In this document: positions 10,298-18,570 of the stretch, piece by piece | How positions within the stretch are numbered: the stretch's first letter is position 1 | Layout: each line of letters begins with the position of its first letter | Assembly: GCF_021049245.1 (NCBI RefSeq) | Contig: NZ_CP088020.1 | Location: 3,168,001-3,232,000, forward strand | Source of the DNA: Radiobacillus kanasensis | Lineage (GTDB): Bacteria; Bacillota; Bacilli; Bacillales; Amphibacillaceae | Direction of reading: 5' to 3' | Length of the DNA: 64,000 nucleotides | The notes under the pieces: model-generated | The model's input: only the letters and a program-made list of their open reading frames with translations | Database searches by the model: none | What the model was told of the DNA's origin: nothing | Position numbers and translations under genes: made by a program

Positions 10298-11101
10298 CTA
10301 TTTATCATGTAGCCATTTATGGTCTGGGTCCTCATATGGATATAGTTTTCTACCCGTTTCACCAGCCATAAACCAGAGGTAGTACACTTCATATCCACCC
10401 GCGCTTCCAACAGGATGATACCCAATATCTATCGCAAAGCTATCGCCATGTCGGATCGGATAAGCAACATCTATGTTTCCATCTTTTGTGTAATGATGCT
10501 GTACACCAAACCCTTGTTGCGGATTCACCTGATAATGATAGATTTCTTCTAAATTAGGTTCCTCTGGATAAAATTCTCCATCATGCTTATGAGGTGGATA
10601 TCCTGACCATTGACCAGGTTTATTAATTGTTTCTCCTAATACAATTCGATGTACTTTTCCATCCGCGTTATCTGTGACAACATCATATACAGTGCGATTC
10701 CATTGTTTTTCACCACGTTTGTGGACAACTACATCCTCTGGCATAACAACAAAAGGCTCATGTTTTTCCACTGCTTTTGCTTTACATACAGCGATCACAA
10801 CCTTTGTATCTGCCTTTACCGTGTAGTTAGATTGACATGGAACATAAACAGCCGTTGCCTTATCCTCAAAAACCGTTTCCCTTCCACCAAGATTTTCCCA
10901 GTTCTTATTCCCTGTCGCGATAGATGCCTTCCCTGTTAAGATCACCAGAACATGCTCGTAATCGTTAGTATCTGAATAATACGTCTCTCCTATATCAAGG
11001 GAAAGCTTCGCAAATGCAAGATACTCTAACTTTTCGTAAGCATCATCAAAAATTTCTTGATAACCATTTCCCTTTTTCGCCTTTACATATCTCTCCATCA
11101 C
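10298..11101 (-). CDS. IolB/KduI-type sugar-acid isomerase
   Basis: 267 aa bicupin matching IolB, 5-deoxy-glucuronate isomerase. The C-terminal cupin has the metal-binding pattern PPHKHDGEFYPEEPNLEEIYHY with further residues in FGVQHHYTKDG and HGDSFAIDIGYHPVG. IolB works in inositol catabolism, but no iol gene is nearby. The next gene is kduD, whose partner in pectin breakdown is KduI, which isomerises 5-keto-4-deoxyuronate. I infer that this IolB-family protein does the KduI step here. A perfect palindromic operator sits just upstream of its ribosome site. The family is firm; the reaction is inferred. Confidence 0.8.
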   Translation of the reverse strand: MMERYVKAKKGNGYQEIFDDAYEKLEYLAFAKLSLDIGETYYSDTNDYEHVLVILTGKASIATGNKNWENLGGRETVFEDKATAVYVPCQSNYTVKADTKVVIAVCKAKAVEKHEPFVVMPEDVVVHKRGEKQWNRTVYDVVTDNADGKVHRIVLGETINKPGQWSGYPPHKHDGEFYPEEPNLEEIYHYQVNPQQGFGVQHHYTKDGNIDVAYPIRHGDSFAIDIGYHPVGSAGGYEVYYLWFMAGETGRKLYPYEDPDHKWLHDK

Positions 11102-11117
11102 TTCTCCACTCTCCTTT

Positions 11118-11139
11118 AAAATAACAACGTTGTTATTTT
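11118..11139. promoter_or_regulatory. Perfect 22-bp palindromic operator upstream of the IolB-like gene
   Basis: The palindrome has the core AACAACGTTGTT flanked by AAAAT on the left and ATTTT on the right, every position pairing. It lies 16 bp upstream of the ATG, next to the ribosome site, so a bound protein would block transcript elongation. LacI-family repressors (such as KdgR) use such CG-centred palindromes; no LacI gene is in this window. Confidence 0.65.
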
Positions 11140-11157
11140 TCTGTATAAAAAGTTATA

Positions 11158-11928
11158 CTACCTACCCATCCAACCACCATCCACTATTAAAGTATGACCA
11201 TTTACGTAGTCTGATGCCGGAGAGGCAAGAAAAGCAGCAGCACCAATTAAGTCAGCCGGTTTTCCCCATCTACCGGTTGGAATTCTAGCTAAGATGGATT
11301 CATTCCTCACTTTGTCACTTCGTATTGCCTCCGTATTATTCGTTTCAATATACCCAGGTGCAATCGCGTTTACTTGGATTCCTTTTCCTGCCCATTCATT
11401 TGCTAGTGATTTTGTCAGTCCAGAGACCGCATGCTTACTCGCCGCATATGCAGGTACAAAAACACCGCCTTGAAAGGATAATAAGGAGGCAATGTTGATC
11501 ACTTTTCCTGTTCCCCTTTGAATCATTTGCTTTCCAATTTCTTGTGATAAAATAAATACGGCATTTAAGTTCACATCTATCACCCTCATCCACGCCTCCT
11601 CATCGAACTCAGCAGCTGGTTGACGATGAATGACTCCGGCATTATTAATAAGAATATCAATATCGTAGTTTTCTAGAATTGGCCTAATGTGAGAACGTAT
11701 GGCTGCAGTATCGCTTAAATCGACAATGACAGAATCATAATCTCCTCCAACTTCTTCAATCTTTTTTTTCGTTTCTGATAAATTATTCTGGTGACCTAAT
11801 AATAGAACCTTCGCACCAAGTGAAGCCAGCCCTACGGAAATTGCTTGACCAATTCCTGTCCTTGCACCAGTAACTAATGCGGTCTTCCCCTCTAGGGAAA
11901 AATAGTTCAAATCAAACAATACCTTCAA
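11158..11928 (-). CDS. kduD: 2-dehydro-3-deoxy-D-gluconate 5-dehydrogenase
   Basis: Short-chain dehydrogenase, 256 aa, that reduces 2,5-diketo-3-deoxygluconate to 2-keto-3-deoxygluconate with NAD(P)H in uronate breakdown. It has the cofactor motif TGARTGIG (near residue 20), NNAG, the catalytic Ser in INIASLLSF, YAASK and the C-terminal VDGGW. The start is TTG at 11928, 6 nt from AGGAGG, a strong site. It has its own near-consensus sigma-A promoter with an operator lodged between -35 and -10. KduD and UxuB are related SDRs; the neighbouring isomerase and pectin genes favour KduD. Confidence 0.88.
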   Translation of the reverse strand: MKVLFDLNYFSLEGKTALVTGARTGIGQAISVGLASLGAKVLLLGHQNNLSETKKKIEEVGGDYDSVIVDLSDTAAIRSHIRPILENYDIDILINNAGVIHRQPAAEFDEEAWMRVIDVNLNAVFILSQEIGKQMIQRGTGKVINIASLLSFQGGVFVPAYAASKHAVSGLTKSLANEWAGKGIQVNAIAPGYIETNNTEAIRSDKVRNESILARIPTGRWGKPADLIGAAAFLASPASDYVNGHTLIVDGGWMGR

Positions 11929-11943
11929 CTCCTTCCTCCTTTT

Positions 11944-11957
11944 TGTATGCGTTTACT
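11944..11957. promoter_or_regulatory. Candidate cre site upstream of kduD
   Basis: TGTATGCGTTTACT matches 12 of 14 cre positions and lies between the kduD promoter and its ribosome site. Confidence 0.5.
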
Positions 11958-11994
11958 TTATTTCGTTTTGCTACTCCTTTCCTTCCTTTTTTTC

Positions 11995-12022
11995 ATTATA
12001 CAAGAAATAACAACGTTGTCAA
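11995..12022 (-). promoter_or_regulatory. kduD promoter with embedded operator
   Basis: Minus-strand TTGACA (12017-12022) and TATAAT (11995-12000) match sigma-A consensus perfectly, with a 16-bp spacer. The spacer holds most of AACAACGTTGT, the same core as the palindrome at 11118-11139, so a bound repressor would exclude RNA polymerase. Confidence 0.75.
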
Positions 12023-12180
12023 AATGGACTTATGCTTCTTTTTTATTTAGGTATCCGGATTATCGTGTAGAAAATTGTTTTGATGTGTCTGCTCACGGAG
12101 CATTCCTTTGTGCACTTATACTTAGAACCCTAAAAATTTTACTACATCGACTTTCTCCTTGAGAAAGATTCTTATCTTTC

Positions 12181-12217
12181 AAAAAAAGACAAGAATGCCA
12201 CCATGACACCCTTGTCT
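12181..12217 (-). terminator. Intrinsic terminator of the sda-like gene
   Basis: On the minus strand AGACAAG pairs with CTTGTCT, followed by a run of T residues (12181-12187). It lies 73 bp downstream of the sda-like stop. Confidence 0.6.
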
Positions 12218-12289
12218 CTTATCCATATAATCTTAATAAACTCCGAAAGCTAGAAGCTATTAATTTTCGCCTCTTCCCCTATTAATACC

Positions 12290-12436
12290 TTAGCACACCA
12301 CTTTGTCCTTTATTTTAATCGTTAACTTACGTCTTACAATTTCGTCCTCAAGCAAACGAATGAAGTCATCCTCCAGATCTAATTCCAATGCACTATAGTA
12401 AGAATTGATTAATTGTTTGTCTGAAATGTTTAACAC
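12290..12436 (-). CDS. sda: Sda-like sporulation checkpoint inhibitor
   Basis: A 48-codon gene starting at GTG 12436, 9 nt after AGGGG. Sda of B. subtilis (46 aa) is a helical hairpin that blocks the sporulation kinase KinA when replication is disturbed. The product reads LNISDKQLINSYYSALEL and then DDFIRLLEDEIVRRKL. These line up without gaps with B. subtilis Sda segments LSDELLIESYFKATEM and RDFIELIENEIKRRSL as I remember them. A terminator follows. No DnaA box was seen upstream, although sda is DnaA-controlled in B. subtilis. It is surrounded by sugar genes with no functional link. Identity is based on manual recall of the family. Confidence 0.82.
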   Translation of the reverse strand: MLNISDKQLINSYYSALELDLEDDFIRLLEDEIVRRKLTIKIKDKVVC

Positions 12437-12749
12437 TTTCTTTTACCCCTTTTCCACTGATCTAGACCAAATTTGAAACAGTGTCTTCATGGTGTAAAGG
12501 TCTATCCTATGTTTGATTTAATAGCACCTGCTTTACTTTTCCAATAAAATAGCTTCTAATAGGCAAGTTGGATAGAACTCTTGACTCTTCCTTTATCTAT
12601 ACCTTTACCTTGAAGAGGCTGTTTCAACTATGTAAAAATGTCTTGAATGTGATCAGAGGTCATACCTTGTTAGCAAACATTTAACCACTTCGTAAGCCAA
12701 AACACTTTTATTTTCTTGTGTTGTCATCCAATCCCTATTTAGAACAAAA

Positions 12750-12780
12750 AAAGGATAGAAATCCATTCACTCTATCCTTT
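12750..12780 (-). terminator. Strong bidirectional-looking terminator
   Basis: AAAGGATAGA and TCTATCCTTT form a perfect 10-bp stem with an 11-nt loop. The minus strand continues with a run of T residues. No gene lies immediately upstream in either direction, so it may mark the end of a lost or non-coding transcript. Confidence 0.6.
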
Positions 12781-12999
12781 TGTTTATATACCGAATTCTG
12801 GAATGTTCCTCAGACATTATATAAGAAAAACCAGTATAGGACAAGAATAATGGGCAGATTTATACACGTAAAGATTGTCTATTTTTAGGAGATTACAGGG
12901 GCAATGATTAAAAAAGTATCGAAGTTTGTCTAACGATAAGAAATCATTACACAATCTATCTGTAATTGTCTAACGATTTTTCTATTTCTAACTTTAGGA

Positions 13000-13033
13000 A
13001 AAGGGGTGCGGCTTCTAAAAAAGCTCTACCCTT
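13000..13033 (-). terminator. Terminator of the xylan operon
   Basis: Immediately after the GH8 stop codon the minus strand reads AAAGGGTAGAGCTT, a short loop, then AAGCCGCACCCCTTTT, pairing over most positions and ending in T residues. Confidence 0.6.
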
Positions 13034-14173
13034 TCAATGTGGCATCCAGATTTTGAAGTTACCGCTCAAAGCGAGTAAAGCAAAAAAGTATAAACAGTTA
13101 TCATAATAACGTCTATCCCCAGTGCGTACTGGTGTATTCCAAAATAAATCAACGCATTTCTTTGCGTTTTCACCAGAAGTAGCAAGAGAAGCCATGGCAT
13201 TCGATGCAATTAAACCAACCGGATGAAGGGACTTTTCTTCAAAAGGCTCCCCTTCTACCGTATAGCGTCGATAGTTACTTGGATCTTTGTCAACGAAAAA
13301 TCCTTGAATTTTTTCGGCTATATCCGTGGGGCACTTCTCATCTTTGAACCACTCATAATCAAGTCCAATATTACAAGCCACTCGGTAGGAGTCACTAAAA
13401 AAGTGACCATATCCATTTTCATCATTAGGTGTACCATCATAATAAGCATACTCTGGCGCTAAGCCTGTTTCTGGGTGACAAGCAATTTTCAGGTAGTTTC
13501 TACTTGTCTTTGCAGCTTCCTTCCAAAACGGTCTATCCTCAGGGACTGACCAGAGGGCAAAAAGTTCGTAAAAATGTGGCAAGTGGTAGGAAGGATCTGA
13601 AAACTCGACTCCCGGTACGAATTTTATAAGTTTGTTGTCTAGATTCCACATCGGACTCCCTTTACCGTTTTCTCCTTTGTGAAGACAGGTATGCAACAAC
13701 TTTCTGGCTTGTTCTCCATAATTGAACGGCGCTTCTCTATCTCCCCAGCGATGGGATGCAAAGAATAGGGCTAATGCGAAATATTCTTCGCCATCCGGTG
13801 CTGGTCCGTACGAGCGTTTGGACCCATCCGTATTACACGACCATGCAAAATAACCAGCATTCACGCCTTCTTCCATATACATGTTCTTTTTTGTCCATTT
13901 CCATAGACGATCAAACACATCCTTCTTATCGAGTTGAACAGCCATCATCATCCCATAGGACATACCCTCTGTTCGAACATCTAAGTTACCTGTATCAAGC
14001 ATATACGCTTCATTCGTTCCTACCTCAAAATAGATTTGTGTTTCGGGGTGTTTATCCGAAAACAAAAGCTCCCATGATTCTTCCAAGCGTTTGTTGATTT
14101 CTGTTTCGTCATAACCGTATTCTTTAAGTAGATTTCTGTATTGTTTACTGTGGAAAGCTGATTCTGTTTTCAT
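13034..14173 (-). CDS. Reducing-end xylose-releasing exo-oligoxylanase, GH8
   Basis: 379 aa, no signal peptide, close in length to the cytosolic Rex enzyme of Bacillus halodurans (388 aa), which removes xylose from the reducing end of xylo-oligosaccharides. The general acid Glu sits in VRTEGMSYGMM (about residue 67) and the base Asp in HFFSDSYRVACN (about residue 261). It is the last gene of the xylan operon, and would complement the GH39 xylosidase, which attacks the other end. An ATG with AGGAGG upstream sets the start. Assignment to Rex rather than an endo-acting GH8 rests on length, location and context. Confidence 0.87.
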   Translation of the reverse strand: MKTESAFHSKQYRNLLKEYGYDETEINKRLEESWELLFSDKHPETQIYFEVGTNEAYMLDTGNLDVRTEGMSYGMMMAVQLDKKDVFDRLWKWTKKNMYMEEGVNAGYFAWSCNTDGSKRSYGPAPDGEEYFALALFFASHRWGDREAPFNYGEQARKLLHTCLHKGENGKGSPMWNLDNKLIKFVPGVEFSDPSYHLPHFYELFALWSVPEDRPFWKEAAKTSRNYLKIACHPETGLAPEYAYYDGTPNDENGYGHFFSDSYRVACNIGLDYEWFKDEKCPTDIAEKIQGFFVDKDPSNYRRYTVEGEPFEEKSLHPVGLIASNAMASLATSGENAKKCVDLFWNTPVRTGDRRYYDNCLYFFALLALSGNFKIWMPH

Positions 14174-14200
14174 TATCTTAACCTCCTCCTGATCAGTAGT

Positions 14201-14995
14201 TTATAAGACTTTAAAATTGGGTTTTACCGGAATAAAATGCACTGGAGTTACAGGGAATAACCGTTCCAATTCTTTAGCAAAATGCTTCATGCCTGGTTCT
14301 TCACTTTCCGCATGACCAAGAACGATTACTGCCTTTTCCTGCCCAACAGAAACAGAGTCACGCACAAATTCTGGTGTTTCCCATTCAGGACCTTCCCCAT
14401 AAATAACTAGATCTAAATTTTCTTCCTCCATAAGTGGAATGACATGATCTCCACCTCCCCTAAACCCAGCGAATATGCCTATTCGAGTCACTCGTGTGGA
14501 AATATTCCCGACAACACGAACATAGTTCAATTCTAATTTCCGTTTCACATGCTCAGCTATTTCCTTCACCGTCATTTCCGGTATTTTCATGACGCTTGCT
14601 ACTGGTAAATTCTTTTCAACAAAGGACTCCCATCCAAGTGATAAGATAAGCCCTTGCGTAATGCCATCTGGTTGATACTTGTGGATATAATCATGACAAC
14701 GAAAAATAGCTAATCCTGAATCTTCTATCAGTTTGTGTTTCTCATCATATATCGCACCAGATTCACTCTTATCCCCATGACTAAAGAAAATTCCTTCATG
14801 GGTAATTAACAGATTGGCCCCAAGTCCGATAGTTTCTTTTATCACATCATAAGTAGGCATAAAGGCTACAGCTATTCCGGAAACCTCCGCGCTAGGTGAA
14901 CCAAATTTCAATGTATCCACAGTATTCTCTAAGACACCTACTGGTTTTATGAGTTGATCCATAACGTCTCCAATAGTAATTGCCAACCTGCTCAT
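14201..14995 (-). CDS. Nif3-like dinuclear metal-centre protein
   Basis: Nif3/YqfO-family protein, about 265 aa, of poorly known function (some members are called GTP cyclohydrolase 1 type 2). It carries likely metal ligands in LLITHEGIFF, FRCHDYIHKY and VLGHAESEEPGMKHFAKEL. The frame opens at 15064, overlapping the GH2 gene by 32 bp, but GGAGGGG ends exactly at the ATG at 14995. The TTG at 14986, 9 nt beyond that site, may be the true start (LAITIGDVMDQL). Its place inside a xylan operon between GH2 and GH8 genes is unusual for a family normally found near housekeeping genes. Confidence 0.8.
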   Translation of the reverse strand: MSRLAITIGDVMDQLIKPVGVLENTVDTLKFGSPSAEVSGIAVAFMPTYDVIKETIGLGANLLITHEGIFFSHGDKSESGAIYDEKHKLIEDSGLAIFRCHDYIHKYQPDGITQGLILSLGWESFVEKNLPVASVMKIPEMTVKEIAEHVKRKLELNYVRVVGNISTRVTRIGIFAGFRGGGDHVIPLMEEENLDLVIYGEGPEWETPEFVRDSVSVGQEKAVIVLGHAESEEPGMKHFAKELERLFPVTPVHFIPVKPNFKVL

Positions 14996-15032
14996 CCCCT
15001 CCAATGGACTATCCCCTAATCCTCTGTCGACC

Positions 15033-18000
15033 CTACTGCTCAAATCGGAACCAATGAAAGTCAAAGTTACTTCCAGGCAAGAACACGAAAGTAACTTTTT
15101 GCATACCCGTTACTTTTGCCAAGTCAAATACGCGTTCTTCCGCTTCATCCGAATAGTTAAATTCTACAATTTGCGTATGCTCGCCCTCCTCACTAGTAAA
15201 TTTCACATGGATTGTGTTTTTATCGATGGGAGACCTGCCTTTTATAACTAATTTGCTAGTATCATCCCTTGTAAAGTCCAAGCCGTTGAACTCTAACGAA
15301 ACGTTATTCCCAATTCCATCGACACTATTTTCGTTTATCGTAAAGGTGTCGCCATAAATATAGTCACTTTCGGTAGCCATGTTTTGCTCAAACGCACGGC
15401 TTTTCTTCTCAAACAAGAATCCTTTTATATGCACCTTTTTATTTACAACAAAACAAATCGATGTAATTCCTTTCAGCCGTTTTGACAAGCGGTAGGTTTC
15501 TTCTTGGTACACATTCCACTCGGACGGTTTTTGATAAATAACATCAGCAATTAATTCGCTGCCTTCTTCGTTAGGCATCCCTTCCCATATTTGGATTGGA
15601 TATTCCTCGCTTGATAAAGCAAAAATGGGGACAGTAATCGTATCCGAACCATAATCACCAAAGTCAATATCATGGAAGCCTACTTGCGTTTCACCATCTC
15701 GACTTGTTGCAACACCGCGCTCGTTCCCGTTAGTTATCTCGCCTTTGCAATAATCATAGAGTCCAGCTGAGATAAAACCGTACGGATCTTTGTAAGCTGT
15801 TCCTAACCCTTCAGTCCTGAACTCTAATTCTGAAATAATCTTAATCTTATTCGTTCCATTTTTGCTCGTACAACGGACGCGGAAATCTCCGTCTCCTAAT
15901 GCTGTCACCTTAGCTTCTTGTCCGTTCGCTTCTATCTTTGAGATATTAGATTCAATTCCTCCGTCAAGTACGACGCTCCATTCCACATCCTGATAGGGAG
16001 TAGCTTCAGGATGCAACTTAGCATGAACCATTATTTCTTTCCTTTCCGGATTCAACAATTGTCCAGAACTAGTCACAATCTCTACTTTTCGGACTGGAAT
16101 TTCCTGATCAGTTCCCATGACAATAGGCATATCTTCATTTTTCGAGGCTGCTGAAATCCCCACTGGTGAATCAGCAGGAACTGAATCCAATTCCAACAAC
16201 TCCCTTTCTAAACCGTTCGAACGAACCTCAATCTTGATCGGACCAGGCTCTAACGCTGCACCAACGATGGCCATTAATTTCCCACTAAATAACCGTCTGC
16301 TCTTCCCTTTATATAGATCGTAATCGGTGCTGTCCCCATTATCTAAGCCAAGCAAGCGTCCAGCACCCGTTACCTCCACATGAACACGAATTGTTGCGTT
16401 TTCTACTCGATTTCCATTTTCATCTTCTGTCGTAATCTCAATAAAGAGGAGATCCGTTCCATTTGCTTTGATTTGCTCGCGATCGGCACTCAAGCATACC
16501 TTCTTCGCATCACCAAATGACTTTCTCACATCGGTAGCAATGACGTTCCCATCCTCATCATAAGCAACTGCTTTTAACTCACCTGGTTGATAAGGAACCT
16601 TCCACCATCCGACTAAATCTGTCCCATGTTCATGGTTAATATCTTGATTCCCTATCTTTTCCCCATTTAGCTGTAGCTCTATTTTTGGCGCATTGGAACA
16701 TACACGAATATCAATGATTTGTCCCACGTTAAAATCCCAATACGGGAAGAGGTGCACCATTGGTTTTTCCTTGTAATCTGTCCAGGCTGCTTGGTATATG
16801 TAATAAGAATCCTTCTTAAACGTAGCTGTATCTACTTGTCCCAAATAAGCATTTTTCGTATGATACGGAGTAGGCTCGCCAATATAGTCAAATCCCGTCC
16901 ATAAGAATTGCCCTAAAGAAAATGGAGTATCTCTTTCTGCAATAATACAAGCCTCAGCTGACTTTGCTCCCCAGCTTGTTGAGCTGTTACCTAGTGCAGA
17001 GCATTGTTCATCATCATCAGCTAAAATCGATTTTTCAAACGGAAAATGGTAAATTCCTCGACTTTGCACTACCGAAGCTGTTTCACTCCCATAAATAACC
17101 CAGTCAGGATGCTCCTCGTGATGCTTTTGATAATACTTTTCCGCATAATTATAACCAGCGACTTTCACGATGTCGGCACACTTTTGTGCATTTTGCCAAG
17201 GCATGAAATTAGAGCCTATCGTAATTCGAGCATTTTCTTTCGGGTCGTATTTTTGAACTTCTTCCATGAGCATTTTGGTTAATTCTTGCCCACGCTTATC
17301 CGCATGGGTGTCATAAATTTCGTTTCCGATGCTCCATAAAAGCAGGCTCGGATGATTTCTGTCGCGCATGACCCAGCTTTTCACATCAATAAGAGCCCAT
17401 TCTTTAAAGAACCGAGCGTAATCATAGGGTGTTTTCGACCTTTCCCACATATCAAAAGCCTCGGTAACAACTAGAAACCCCATCTCATCCGCTAAGTGCA
17501 TCCATTCTTTTGCCGGCATGTTATGGGCTGTTCGGATCGCATTCACGCCCATGTCTTTTAAAATCTCAAACCTTCTTTTTAATGCATTTTCGTTAAACGC
17601 TGCTCCTAATGCTCCTAAATCATGGTGTTCACAAACGCCATTTAATTTCATTTTTTCTCCGTTTAAGTGTAAGCCTTCATTCGGATCAAGCCGAATCGTC
17701 CGAAATCCAATACGCTGGGACACCGATTCTATTAACCTTTGGTCGTGACCAATTTGCAATTCCGTTTTCAATTCATAAAGGTTTGGTTCTTCCACACTCC
17801 ATAATAAAGGGTTATCAACAAGGAGCACCTGCGAATTACCTACTACACCGTTGTCCTTATCAGGTTGTAACGGTTCAGAAGTAGTTGCTATCTCTTGCCC
17901 TTTATACAAAATGGTATGGATTAACAGAGCATTCGTGTCGATGTTCAGCTCTGTGTCAACTTCCACCTGCCACCGCTTGTCATTCTCTTTTATACAAACA

Positions 18001-18449
18001 TAGATTCCATCCGTTACAATATGGTTTTGACTTCGCGTTTTAAGCCAGACATTACGGTAGATTCCTGCCCCTGAATACCACCTGCTGTTTGGAGCCTGAT
18101 GAATCACTTTAACAAGGATTTCATTTTCACCCTCTACTACTGCTTCGGTAATGTCATGTTCAAATGAGGAATAACCGTTTTTCCATTCCCCCATATATTG
18201 CTGATTCACGTACAAGGAAGAATCCATATAAACCCCATCAAAACAGAGTAGAATTTGATCGTCTGCTTCCTTTAGGGAGAATGTTTTGCGATACCAACCA
18301 ATACTATTTTCATAAAGATTCAGCGTATTATAAATCAACCAATCATGAGGTAGATCGACCTGTTCAAAGATGAGACCCTTCGTATTTGCCGCTTCTAAAA
18401 CACTCTTTACGAATTCCCATCCATCGTTAAAAAGTACCTTCTTATTCAT
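15033..18449 (-). CDS. Large GH2 glycosidase (beta-galactosidase/beta-glucuronidase type)
   Basis: About 1138 aa, no signal peptide. Domains in order: sugar-binding jelly roll (FNDGWEFVK..VDLPHDW), Ig-like sandwich, TIM barrel with acid/base Glu in LLLWSIGNEIYD (near residue 390) and nucleophile Glu in YGSETASVV (near 460). A DUF4982-like and further Ig-like domains follow, then a C-terminal carbohydrate-binding-like module. The frame opens at GTG 18488, but ATG 18449 (MNKKVLFNDGW) is the natural start. In a glucuronoxylan operon it could trim a galactosyl or glucuronyl side group. GH2 family is certain; specificity is not. Confidence 0.85.
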   Translation of the reverse strand: MNKKVLFNDGWEFVKSVLEAANTKGLIFEQVDLPHDWLIYNTLNLYENSIGWYRKTFSLKEADDQILLCFDGVYMDSSLYVNQQYMGEWKNGYSSFEHDITEAVVEGENEILVKVIHQAPNSRWYSGAGIYRNVWLKTRSQNHIVTDGIYVCIKENDKRWQVEVDTELNIDTNALLIHTILYKGQEIATTSEPLQPDKDNGVVGNSQVLLVDNPLLWSVEEPNLYELKTELQIGHDQRLIESVSQRIGFRTIRLDPNEGLHLNGEKMKLNGVCEHHDLGALGAAFNENALKRRFEILKDMGVNAIRTAHNMPAKEWMHLADEMGFLVVTEAFDMWERSKTPYDYARFFKEWALIDVKSWVMRDRNHPSLLLWSIGNEIYDTHADKRGQELTKMLMEEVQKYDPKENARITIGSNFMPWQNAQKCADIVKVAGYNYAEKYYQKHHEEHPDWVIYGSETASVVQSRGIYHFPFEKSILADDDEQCSALGNSSTSWGAKSAEACIIAERDTPFSLGQFLWTGFDYIGEPTPYHTKNAYLGQVDTATFKKDSYYIYQAAWTDYKEKPMVHLFPYWDFNVGQIIDIRVCSNAPKIELQLNGEKIGNQDINHEHGTDLVGWWKVPYQPGELKAVAYDEDGNVIATDVRKSFGDAKKVCLSADREQIKANGTDLLFIEITTEDENGNRVENATIRVHVEVTGAGRLLGLDNGDSTDYDLYKGKSRRLFSGKLMAIVGAALEPGPIKIEVRSNGLERELLELDSVPADSPVGISAASKNEDMPIVMGTDQEIPVRKVEIVTSSGQLLNPERKEIMVHAKLHPEATPYQDVEWSVVLDGGIESNISKIEANGQEAKVTALGDGDFRVRCTSKNGTNKIKIISELEFRTEGLGTAYKDPYGFISAGLYDYCKGEITNGNERGVATSRDGETQVGFHDIDFGDYGSDTITVPIFALSSEEYPIQIWEGMPNEEGSELIADVIYQKPSEWNVYQEETYRLSKRLKGITSICFVVNKKVHIKGFLFEKKSRAFEQNMATESDYIYGDTFTINENSVDGIGNNVSLEFNGLDFTRDDTSKLVIKGRSPIDKNTIHVKFTSEEGEHTQIVEFNYSDEAEERVFDLAKVTGMQKVTFVFLPGSNFDFHWFRFEQ

Positions 18450-18495
18450 GTTTGGCAACTCACTTTCCTTATTTTTTCTGGCTATCACAAGGAAT

Positions 18496-18550
18496 GGGTA
18501 GTTTTACTTCCTATTCTCTTTTTAAGCCATTACTTAGGAGTAAACTACCC
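18496..18550 (-). other. Imperfect inverted repeat between uxaC and the GH2 gene
   Basis: GGGTAGTTTTACTTCCT and AGGAGTAAACTACCC pair over about 14 positions with one bulge and one mismatch. It lies in the intergenic part of the operon and has no U-tract. Probably an mRNA processing or stabilising hairpin. Confidence 0.45.
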
Positions 18551-18570
18551 ATATCCATTCATATATTTAC

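Larger units (their letters stand above)
12437..13033. other. 600-bp gap upstream of sda
   Basis: No supportable gene. It contains the sda upstream region and two terminator-like hairpins annotated separately. The longest minus-strand frames are under 30 codons and lack family resemblance. Confidence 0.5.

Noticed and set aside
11947..12162. 71-codon plus-strand frame upstream of kduD
   Set aside because: It covers the kduD promoter, operator and cre site, has no good ribosome site and has no recognisable family.
15033..15064. Overlap of the Nif3-like gene with the GH2 gene implied by the longest frame
   Set aside because: The upstream ATG lacks a ribosome site; starts at 14995 or 14986 follow GGAGGGG and remove the overlap.
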